This document shows, one piece after another, positions 58,065-64,000 of a stretch of 64,000 bases of DNA. Where the stretch lies: contig OX422185.1 of assembly GCA_949130485.1 (NCBI GenBank), positions 1,308,804 through 1,372,803 on the forward strand, in the 5' to 3' direction. Below the pieces are notes generated by a model that was given only the letters and a program-made list of their open reading frames with translations, searched no databases and was not told where the DNA came from. The DNA is from Agelas oroides (lineage: Eukaryota; Porifera; Demospongiae; Agelasida; Agelasidae). Made by a program: the position numbers and the translations under genes. Each line of letters opens with the position of its first letter. Within the stretch, counting starts at the first letter, position 1.

Positions 58065-59452
58065 TTCAAGTGACTGTGATGAACACCCTCAGATCTCAAC
58101 GGCTGGAACTGAAGCCTCGGGAACTGGAAACATGAAATTCATGGTATGAAAATGAAACAACTATGTCTCAATCCCAGACCACAATGGGATTGAGAACAAA
58201 ATCATGAACAGTGAATCACATCACCATCGACAGATGTTATATTCCCTCTTCCCCTCAGGCCAATGGAGCCCTGACCATTGGCACTCTGGATGGAGCTAAC
58301 GTGGAAATGCGGGAGGAGATGGGGGAAGAAAACATCTTCATCTTTGGAATGACGGTGGAGGATGTGGAAGACTTGAGGAAAGAGGGGTGAGCGAGTATGA
58401 ACTATTGCAAGTGATGAAGGCTGGAGATGATGCCCTAGCTGTTACTGCACTAGAGTTGTTCCTAAGCTCATTTTCTCTCATGACAAGAGTGAGCCCCGGA
58501 ACGAGGGTAACGAGGGTAGCCTCGTTCCCAGGCCCATTTCCAATTTTTCGAACTGGCCTGGGAACGAGGCTAGAATGAGGGTAGCTCACTAGCCTCAAAC
58601 CCTTTCCATTCTGGATTTTGTCTCACAGAAAAATCAGAGCTGTGAAGCAAAATCCAAAATGGAAAGCTTGGAAACTTAACCAGGTCATCTTCTCTCTGTA
58701 GCTACGTTCCCCGCAAGTACTATGAAGCCAACCCCGAGCTGAAGAAGGCCATCGACCAGATCCATTCTGGACTTTTCAGCCCCGAACAGCCTGACCTCTT
58801 CCATGACCTCACCTACCAGCTGCTCAACCATGATAGGTGGGACAGTTTCTGTTTGACAGGAAATACCATTTCCTGTTTAACCAAAAGTGACCCTAACGAG
58901 TCTCACATTCTAGGTTCTTCTTGTTGGCGGATTATGAGTCGTATGTCAAATGTCAGGAGAGGGTGTCGGAAGTCTTCAAGGTAAGTCACGTTCTTGATAG
59001 CAACCTCCTATAAAAGGCAGCTACCTCTTTACTATGGCCACTACTGCTCATCCCAGTTGTACTAATGGTGTGCAAAGTGGGCTGGATAAAGCAACCACCT
59101 GTCTAAAATGACTAAAAATATGCAGGCCCCATGGTGACCATGATAGACAGATTTCACTGTAACAAAGTGCATGGGTTGGTGGGTCTAAGAACGAGACTAA
59201 GCACGGCAATACAGGGACTGGGATAATCTTTGTCTACAAAACCTCAGGTATCTGTGTTCTCCTGTTAATTGAATTGTAACCCCCTTGGGCTCATTCCAGG
59301 ACCGGCAGAAATGGCTACAGATGGTTATCAAGAACATTGCAAGCGTGGGGAAATTTTCCAGTGACCGCACCATCAACGAGTACGCGAGGGACATCTGGGA
59401 CGCTAAGAAATGTGTCGTACCCACCAAACCCAAGGAAGAAACTACCGTCTGA
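42775..59452 (+). CDS. Glycogen phosphorylase, 22 exons, intact
   Basis: Exons: 42775-43038, 49667-49768, 50601-50679, 51358-51461, 51523-51642, 51853-51964, 52087-52175, 54221-54364, 54484-54723, 55046-55209, 55679-55793, 56373-56474, 56971-57118, 57319-57377, 57562-57622, 57734-57814, 57988-58016, 58093-58143, 58259-58386, 58702-58836, 58914-58980 and 59300-59452. All borders are GT/AG, all phases agree, and the product is 848 residues, the usual length for the animal enzyme. It releases glucose-1-phosphate from glycogen in the cytosol. Ser22 (RKKQIS) matches the phosphorylase-kinase site. Trp75, Gln79 and Tyr83 match the AMP site. Lys686 in GTGNMKFM binds PLP. Oddity: the active-site glycine loop reads [11 protein letters not shown], with Ser141 and Glu143 where Asn and Gly are expected. 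Confidence 0.97.
43697..45735. mobile_element. 2-kb foldback element in phosphorylase intron 1
   Basis: The left arm (about 43697-44012: AGACTCTCGC...GGTCAACTGCCCATATAAGG, ACCCCAACTGGGGTGGG, GGCCATTCCATTCTGCCAAT) is mirrored by the right arm (about 45473-45735). The inner part of the arms and 44460-44575 carry a 14-15-bp minisatellite, CAGATTGGAAATG, with at least eight units at 45476-45610. The centre is non-coding. The outer ends are small hairpins (AGACTCTC / GAGAGTCT). Confidence 0.75.
45725..46936. mobile_element. Non-autonomous TIR element in phosphorylase intron 1
   Basis: TATGGCATAAGTTCACACCG followed by ATTGCATCATTTTGAATGTG and ACCATTCTGTTGTCTCCACTAG (45727-45837) is mirrored in several blocks between 46652 and 46936 (CTAGTGGAGACAACAGAATGG, CACATTCAAAATGATGCAAT, CGGTGTGAACTTATGCCAT). 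The right arm holds extra sequence of about 170 bp. No transposase is present. Confidence 0.65.
46948..48056 (-). repeat. Inverted copy of the repeat at 11771-12724
   Basis: It reads, on minus, from the end adjoining a CAAGACTT MITE to CATCCCTACAT and keeps all landmark phrases of the 11771 copy, including GAAGCTATGAAGACGCTGAG. The internal microsatellite has become (CTTT)n at 47130-47275. A CCCAGGCC...GGTCTGGGAACGAGACTAG palindrome lies at 47599-47643. At its end, after CATCCCTACATAGAG, the hairpin seen in the other copies is cut off where the TIR element ending at 46936 begins. Confidence 0.75.
47130..47275. repeat. (CTTT)n microsatellite
   Basis: About 145 bp of CTTT steps, with CTCT at the left and CCTT variants at the right. 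Its overlapping open frames in three registers are artefacts. Confidence 0.9.
48057..48237. mobile_element. Short CAAGACTT MITE
   Basis: It starts CAAGACTTAAAAAAACAAC, ends TTTTTAAGTCTTG, and contains AGATGTAGGGATGGCATGCC and CCCTATCCCTACATC. It is a 181-bp internal-deletion relative of the foldbacks at 11114 and 59839. Confidence 0.75.
48238..49257. other. Intron 1 remainder with a degenerate 24-bp repeat
   Basis: From about 48570 to 48715 there are five or six worn units of the type TTAGGATGTGACGTTGTAGGC. A GGGTTTGAGCCCC phrase at 48768 resembles a tRNA B box but has no A box before it. No coding signal. Confidence 0.45.
49258..49426. mobile_element. About 165-bp MITE with GGCC(A/G)TAGACA termini
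   Basis: GAACCAAGGCCATAGACA at the left is mirrored by TGTCTACGGCCCTGGTTC at the right, with GGGGGTGC/GCACCCCC next inside. It is non-coding and lies in phosphorylase intron 1, 240 bp before exon 2. Confidence 0.65.
50673..50953 (+). repeat. 20-bp minisatellite that starts at the exon 3 splice donor
   Basis: At least a dozen units of AGGTGGTATGAAACTGAGAC (some with an extra CGTA) begin with the donor of exon 3 itself, GCAG|GTATGAAACTGAGAC. Each following unit repeats CAGGTGGTA or CAGGTGGTAC, a weaker donor-like string. The array fills the first 275 bp of intron 3. Confidence 0.9.
52794..52886 (+). pseudogene. Relic duplicate of phosphorylase exon 6 plus donor in intron 7
   Basis: It repeats 51898-51989 (AACTCCACTGTCAACACCAT...GTAAGACTGGAGCTCTGTAC) with a few changes: it encodes SLGSFDLSY instead of SLSSFELSY. 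The donor GTAAGACTGG is kept, but the first 45 bp of the exon and its acceptor are missing, so it is a dead exon rather than an alternative one. Confidence 0.85.
52895..53033. repeat. Tandem duplication of about 80 bp
   Basis: GCACTATTAGGTAGTTTCAC...GTTCGAACCACTAGTAG occurs twice in tandem with five or so differences. It borders the tyrosine-recombinase relic. Confidence 0.75.
53024..53695 (-). pseudogene. Tyrosine-recombinase relic (Crypton/DIRS-like)
   Basis: The minus strand reads a SAM-like N-terminal part ([20 protein letters not shown], then LQFEHL) and, in other frames, [20 protein letters not shown] and [20 protein letters not shown], as in the catalytic part of animal integrase-like tyrosine recombinases. 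The frames are broken and the catalytic R-H-R-Y set is not complete. It is a decayed mobile-element fragment in phosphorylase intron 7. Family assignment is by motif style only. Confidence 0.55.
53903..54136. repeat. Possible MITE
   Basis: GCAGTCCAGGTA at the left and TACCTGGACCTGC at the right form imperfect termini, and inner CATTCAAAGTGTTGTAT and ATACAACACTTTCAATG are also inverted. It is non-coding and lies just upstream of phosphorylase exon 8. Confidence 0.45.
54961..55044 (+). repeat. (CA)42 microsatellite forming the exon 10 acceptor
   Basis: About 84 bp of pure CA run directly into the acceptor ...CACACAG|AAAGTG of phosphorylase exon 10. The usual polypyrimidine tract is absent apart from CTCCCACCTCT before the array. 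Shorter CA-rich runs also precede the acceptors of exons 9 (54419-54483) and 13 (56870-56970). Confidence 0.92.
55204..55379 (+). repeat. Tandem array that repeats the exon 10 splice donor
   Basis: Starting in the donor region (CTGT|GTAAGTAATCCTCCACTCAC), units of about 55-60 bp contain GTAAGTAATCCTCCACTCACC and TTACGTGTCATC(A/C)ACCCTCA. GTAAGTAATCC occurs three times, each a strong donor string (TCA|GTAAGT in the later units). Confidence 0.85.
56455..56553 (+). repeat. Tandem array that repeats the exon 12 end and donor
   Basis: ATTTTCAG(A/T)GTCAAGCAGGTGGGCC and GGGGTGGGGAC form about three units of 40 bp. The first is the last codons of exon 12 (FRVKQ) plus the true donor. The second repeats CAAGCAG|GTGGGC exactly and the third has CAAGTAG. 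Confidence 0.88.
58020..58063 (+). repeat. (GT)n continuing from the exon 17 donor
   Basis: The donor of exon 17 reads GAGCAA|GTAAGTGTGTGTGT and passes straight into about 44 bp of GT. The intron is only 76 bp, so the repeat makes up more than half of it. Confidence 0.9.
58517..58572. repeat. Palindrome of the TAGCCTCGTTCCCAGGC family
   Basis: TAGCCTCGTTCCCAGGCC and GGCCTGGGAACGAGGCTA face each other across about 20 bp in phosphorylase intron 19. Other complete or near-complete pairs are at 11507, 12209, 38135, 47599, 60191 and 60839. Single arms occur at many more sites. Confidence 0.9.
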
Positions 59453-59838
59453 GAGAGTGAACCACAAATCATGTTATAGCTCAGTCACATCCACTAGTAC
59501 TCCATTTTTACTAGATATCAGTAATGAGACATTGTAACGATAGATATACGGATAGCATTGTGTGTAAGTACATGTATGTATAACCAAACCACTGTCTTCA
59601 TGAAGTGTTCCTCTGAATGGACTCTTGGCTCTCAAATTCAATGGTTGCAATGTGCTGTTTGCCTGAAGACCCCCACAGAGCAAAAGGGTTGCAACCAATT
59701 TTCAAATTTTGTGAGGGAAAGGGCAGTACTTTTAGTCTCGAACCCAGACCCCCTTAGAGGAAAGGGTCTTGCCAATCTGATTGGCTGATTCGGCAATTAT
59801 CTCACCTATAATGGGCTTCCTTACCACACTTTACTCTA
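59453..59838. other. 3' flank of glycogen phosphorylase
   Basis: It should contain the 3' UTR. No clear AATAAA is seen close to the stop. No other gene. Confidence 0.4.
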
Positions 59839-60438
59839 CAAGACTTAAAAAACATTAAAAATGTAAAAAGATGTAGGGATGGCATGCCAAGAAGTATGCA
59901 AACAGGGTAGGGATGATGCATGAAAGCAAAGGTCTACATATTAATTGGCAAAGCCCCATCCCTACATCTTTTTCACACTGCAGTTAGACAGCGTGCTCGA
60001 GAGCTGAATCTGCACCCATCCATGTGTGCATGAGTGCTTGAGTTTTACACACTGATTACTATGACCAGTCTGCAGCCCACTCGAGCTCACTGTCTAGGTT
60101 ATACCAGAGGCATATAACAAGGGTACCACTGTCACTACAAGTAGTATGTTGGCAATAAAACTACTAACCTTGGTAGCCACCTACAATATTAGCCTCGTTC
60201 CCAGGCCATGTGGGAGGAGCTAGAAAGTGCATGGCCTGAGAATGAGGCTACAGCCATGAACTTCTAGTAAAGACTACCCATGCACTGTCTAACTGCAGTG
60301 TGAAAAAGATCGATGTAGGGATGGGGGCTTTGCCAATGTGTAGACCTTTGCTTTCATGCATCATCCCTACCTTGTTTGCATACTTTTTGGCATGCCATCC
60401 CTACATCTTTTTACATTTTTAATGTTTTTTAAGTCTTG
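59839..60438. mobile_element. Foldback MITE, relative of the 11114 element, with TA target duplication
   Basis: The arms 59839-59987 and 60289-60438 mirror each other and match the 11114 element closely. The interior also matches, including the palindrome TAGCCTCGTTCCC...AACGAGGCTA at 60191-60250. TA flanks both ends (CTCTA|CAAGACTT ... AAGTCTTG|TAGC). Confidence 0.9.
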
Positions 60439-61360
60439 TAGCATATTATGCCATATATGCATTGGGTTTCATACTGATTTCTGTGCAGCAGAATATTCTA
60501 TAGAATAATGCATTGGGTTTCATACTGATTTCTCAGACTTGAAAATCAGCATTGGATTGAATAGATAAATCATTTTTATCAACTGATGGATTTTATCACC
60601 TATAATCCATTTCTTTCCTGTACTTAATACATAACATGGCAACTTTGCTGTGGTGATAGCTATAGAGTTTGATACAAAAGAAAAGCGTATACAACCTATT
60701 GATCACTAGCTATTTGTACAAATGTCAGATTATCACCTACTTTTGAAGGATTCTTACTTTTCAATCAACAGCCTTTTCCATTTTCACGTGCCTTGTCACG
60801 TGCAATGTGCACCCACGCATGCGGACCCGAATCTATGCTAGTCTGGTCTCCAGACCAAATTTTTCGCGCGCGCCCTGCGGACCCGTCGAAAAATAGGGCA
60901 AGGCCGCAGGGCGCGCGCGAAAAATTTGGTGTCTGGGGACGAGACTAAATCTATGCCCGTCCCATTATTGATGGCTTGAACCCATTCGCTTTATCACACA
61001 ACGCCTGTCCTACGACAGAGATTGGTGATATTTGGAGGTTAGGTGGAGTAAGGCTAGCTGCAGCCAAGTTTGGTAGACAGTGCAGTCTCCCTCGTTTTTA
61101 GAGGACCTCGTCGTCCGTGGATTGGTGGCTTCGTCCGATGGTCGCGACCATCGGACACCGCCCTTTTGTGCAGTACAGCGTCCACAGTCACTGAATGTAG
61201 AATTTGGGATGCACGTAGCAGCTGCATCAACCTACCTACTGGTCCAAGAGCAGGAGCCGTTGTAACTTCCGTCGGTGTTGTACAGCCGTCCGATAATGTG
61301 AGGTGTCCGACAATTGATTGGTTACTCTAGTACTTTCCAATAGCCAGAGTCCCATTATTA
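60439..61360. other. Intergenic DNA with two strong palindromes
   Basis: 60839-60947 is a long hairpin: TAGTCTGGTCTCCAGACC and a GC-rich stem CGCGCGCGCCCTGCGG facing its complement and CTGGGGACGAGACTA. 61134-61157 is a perfect 24-bp palindrome of two 12-bp arms (GTCCGATGGTCG and its complement). An 86-codon frame over it is not convincing. Confidence 0.6.
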
Positions 61361-61947
61361 CTAGGGATACGCATGCGCAGAGTATGCCTCGCGCAGAAGA
61401 ATATCCGGAAATATGCAAGTAGATATCCGTTGTAACCACGTGTAGCGTGTAGGTGCTAGGTGCTGGAGACGAGATAGAGCGATGAAGATGGCAAAGCGGT
61501 CGTCTGAACAGTTTCAGGAAGTGAGCGTAGTGTCATGCGAGTATCTGTCAGACTCTTTCTCCTTTGCCTTACTCTCTTCTGATGCAGTGTCCCTTTGTTT
61601 CCGTCTTCGCTCTCTAGCACGATCACGCTTTGACTGCTTCTGCTCCATTTCGGCTCGAACTCTCGGACGATCTTTTTCACACGTCGATCGCCTCCTGCTC
61701 CCACCAGTACCATGTGGCCCCTGCTCCGTTTCGGCTCTCGCACGCGCACGATCTTTCGATCGCCTCCTGGTCGGACCAGTACCACGTGGCTAGTAGTCTG
61801 GGGACGAGACCACAGAAACCGCGCCCACGTAATCAAAGTGTGACGGATATACATACATATATATATATATAATATATATACATACATACAAACGCGAGCT
61901 GACTACGCTGCACGATTAGTAGCCTCACGCTAAGGCGCTTGGCAATT
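61361..61947. repeat. Uninterrupted copy of the 10681-type repeat
   Basis: 61361-61850 matches 10681-11110, and after a TA-rich run 61876-61947 (CATACATACAAACGCGAGCT...) matches 12754-12825. Here the two parts are contiguous, so this is the empty-site arrangement of the locus at 10681-12825. A duplicated ATCGCCTCCTG(G/C)TC...CCAGTACCA(C/T)GTGG segment makes it somewhat longer. Confidence 0.75.
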
Positions 61948-62081
61948 ATGTTACACAAGACATGTCATGAAATCTATTAGTGATGATGCTGACATTTCAG
62001 AGAAGCAAAATTTGGAACAGCAGATGGCCTGAATAACTACACAAATTAACACATTGTACGTATACAAAGCTAGTATAAAAA

Positions 62082-63763
62082 TTAGGTAACTCTGTATTTC
62101 TCCTTGAGTTCATCTGCAACTCTATCCCCTCCAACAGCAGGCTGGTAGAGTACTTTCAGGACTTGTTCCCAAGTGTAAGGAGATTTCTTTCCTGCACAAA
62201 TCATACAGCGATACTTCCTGTGTTGAAGTGACTATAACATTTTAGGCCTTGAGAAATAATTGTGCTAGCATAATTTGAGGCACTCCAAAGCATAAAATTG
62301 CTGTACATATTTTGCTCCCAGCTTACCTAAAATTTTTGGAGGTTGCCTGCATGGTTACTAAAATTAACGTAGTCGTGTGCATTTTATTTTTATTAGTGAG
62401 TGTTCTCATTGCAATATTAGTACTTTAGCCATCAGCAAGATTCCAGTCTGTAATGCTGCAATGCAAGTGGTAAACTACTACATATGCCAGAAAAATAAAC
62501 AACATAATAGGGTTAAAGCATAATAATAAGTTGTGAGCATAAGGGAATAGAATAATATAAAAGGCATTATTTGTCAAGGCCTAAATATGATGGTGTACGT
62601 AAAGTAGTTATGTAGCAATTCAATAATGTCGTAACATTTATAAGAGACTGATTAGCCTCACAGATTCACTTTGAAATTGGTAACAGAATACATGTTCTTG
62701 CAAGGCTATGGTTACTGAGTTTTATGCTTGTGTGTTGCTAATTGACTTGTGTTCTTACAATTGGGTTGTTAGCCTAGTGTGCCCTCAATGCTTCACATAT
62801 ACCGTAGTGTCCCGCTAATACGCCCCCTTCGAAAATACGCGGCCCCCCCCTCTTTTCCGCCAAAGTTCCTGCACAGGGTAGTTTGACTCGTTATAACGCC
62901 CCCCGGTGAGCGTCTTCTGGAACATCAAAACTACACGTGCTTACTATACATTGCAAGTGCGTTCAGTAAGACTATAGTAGTCGGTGAATCTTTTGTAAGT
63001 TTTGTGGCTTTTAGAAAAGCCGGTTAGATGTTCCAAGTTTTAAGCTGCTAGTTTAGCAAACAGGTTTATCAGTCTGTCAAAGTGTTTTTGTTTCCCTCTG
63101 AAGATGTACACGCACGGAACCATGAGTCCTTTCCCATCAACTTCAGAACGTCTTCTGTCACCATTGACGATGCAAGTCATCTCGCTGCCACTCTTGTGCA
63201 AGAAATATCAGCAGACTCTGGAAATTTCCTGTGGTACATGACCGACAGTGTTGCCGTTCTTGAGGACGGCTACAGCGTAGTCGTTGTGAATGTTATTGAC
63301 CTCGCGTTGAACTGGCAGCTCTTCTCCAATGTAGGGAGACCACGCACTGTGTTCCTATGTAAACATCAGCTTTGGAAGTGTCCTAATTGCGTACATAGCA
63401 CTTGCGTAAAATCTTTTGGGGGGGAGGGGGGGGCTTATAGTCGAGACTAATTGCATCCTCGAATATATAGGCGGGATGTAGTGTACAAAATGGGGGGGGC
63501 GTATTAACGGGACACTACGGTACTTGAAAATACAGCTACAGCTACAATATGTGCTCACTCACCTATGCGCCACTTATAAAACACACATGAAAAAAAGACG
63601 TTGGTGGATTGCTGCCAGCCAAGCTCTGCTTGTATCTGCTTCAATTCATACTCTTCTAGTCCTAGTCCCCGGCCAATATCCTGCCACTTGTCAGGAAGCT
63701 TCACGGCTATCTCATTCATGAGATCTGTGATCTTTGGTTCATAGCCCAGACCTGAATATTCAT
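62082..63763 (-). CDS. Death-domain protein, 3' end (last two exons), partial
   Basis: The minus-strand exons 63763-63563 and 62191-62082 join in phase 1 (…TGGCGCATAG|GAAAGAAATC…) and end in TAA. The roughly 103-residue product is one complete death domain: EPKITDLMNEIAVKLPDKW, then IGRGLGLEEYELKQIQAE, FYKWRIGKKSPYTWEQVLK and VADELKEKY. Death domains mediate homotypic contacts in signalling complexes in the cytosol. The exon at 63763 has an acceptor (TCTCCACCAG), so earlier exons must lie beyond the right edge. What else the protein contains is unknown. The CARD/kinase locus on the other side of glycogen phosphorylase also ends in a death domain. Confidence 0.8.
62801..63521. mobile_element. 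TIR element inside the death-domain gene intron
   Basis: The left end, TACCGTAGTGTCCCGCTAAT then ACGCCCCC, is mirrored at the right by GGGGGGCGTATTAACGGGAC then ACTACGGTA. The element is about 720 bp. It contains the open frame 63082-63450. TA beside each end would fit a Tc1/mariner or pogo-type target, but a duplication cannot be separated from the terminus. Confidence 0.75.
63082..63450 (+). CDS. Unrecognised 122-codon frame within the TIR element
   Basis: It has mixed composition and reads from a non-ATG or upstream start through FPINFRTSSVTIDDASHLAA and SGNFLWYMTDSVAVLEDGYS to a Cys/His-rich end (FLCKHQLWKCPNCVHSTC). The end looks like part of a zinc-binding segment. It matches no transposase I recognise. 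It could be a captured gene fragment or the remnant of an element protein. Confidence 0.3.
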   Translation: MFLFPSEDVHARNHESFPINFRTSSVTIDDASHLAATLVQEISADSGNFLWYMTDSVAVLEDGYSVVVVNVIDLALNWQLFSNVGRPRTVFLCKHQLWKCPNCVHSTCVKSFGGEGGAYSRD

Positions 63764-64000
63764 CTGGTGGAGATAAAAGATGGGATGAGTATCACATCTA
63801 TTAATCTGTTATTTTTGGTTGCAATTGTGACACTGTTATTTTAGGCCATAATCTCTTACACATGTCCACCTGATATTCTGCTATGCTACTGCACATAATA
63901 CTTTACCAGATCTTCCTCCCCCATCCCACTTTGTATATTGTTACAAAGTCTTGGGTGTGGGTCTGGGAAAAAGGCTGGCAACATAGTAAGGATCAGATGA
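63764..64000. other. Intron sequence at the right edge
   Basis: Probably part of an intron of the minus-strand death-domain gene. It ends with a GGTCTGGGAAAAAGGCTGG variant of the dispersed hairpin motif. No exon is seen. Confidence 0.4.

Noticed and set aside
61456-61887. 143-codon minus-strand frame in the repeat at 61361
   Set aside because: It lies wholly in a dispersed repeat and is low-complexity. Another minus frame looks like an Arg/Glu-rich Helitron N-terminus, so no separate gene is called.

Overview
The window is nuclear DNA of an invertebrate animal, most likely a sponge. It has spliceosomal introns, GT/AG splice sites, TTAGGG-like repeats, 5'-truncated LINEs with poly(A) tails, many foldback elements, and CARD/kinase/Roc/Ig/death-domain protein architectures of the kind expanded in sponges. 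The species cannot be read from the sequence. Coding density is low and most of the 64 kb is mobile or repetitive DNA.

Layout. 1-6400: a composite DNA element with two divergent open genes, a KDZ-type transposase (minus strand, 3 exons) and a DUF3987-type P-loop ATPase (plus strand). It is framed by AT-rich repeat arrays related in inverted orientation; the right one is a 156-bp tandem array. 6400-14200: foldback elements, a 65-bp tandem array and a composite repeat nested in another repeat. 14269-19611: a Helitron (Rep plus PIF1-type helicase) with two introns, broken by five in-frame stops and one frameshift. 19612-28640: minisatellites, a 2.9-kb foldback with arms of nearly 500 bp, and smaller MITEs. 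28644-39432: a ten-exon gene for a CARD - kinase - Roc/COR - Ig - death-domain protein, with one frameshift and two nonsense codons; a LINE sits antisense in its third intron. 40700-42692: a second LINE, split by a MITE, ending 82 bp before the next gene. 42775-59452: an intact 22-exon glycogen phosphorylase gene (848 residues) whose first intron is 6.6 kb of nested repeats. 59839-61947: more copies of the same repeats. 62082-63763: the 3' end of a minus-strand death-domain gene, cut by the window edge, with a TIR element in its intron.

Host genes. Glycogen phosphorylase is ordinary energy metabolism. The two death-fold genes beside it belong to an innate-signalling-type repertoire and have no visible functional link to it. 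The most unusual observations are the KDZ/DUF3987 element with its palindrome-bearing terminal array, splice donors of the phosphorylase gene that have become part of tandem arrays, and two sets of dispersed hairpins in which the stem changes by compensating substitutions while the loop stays constant.
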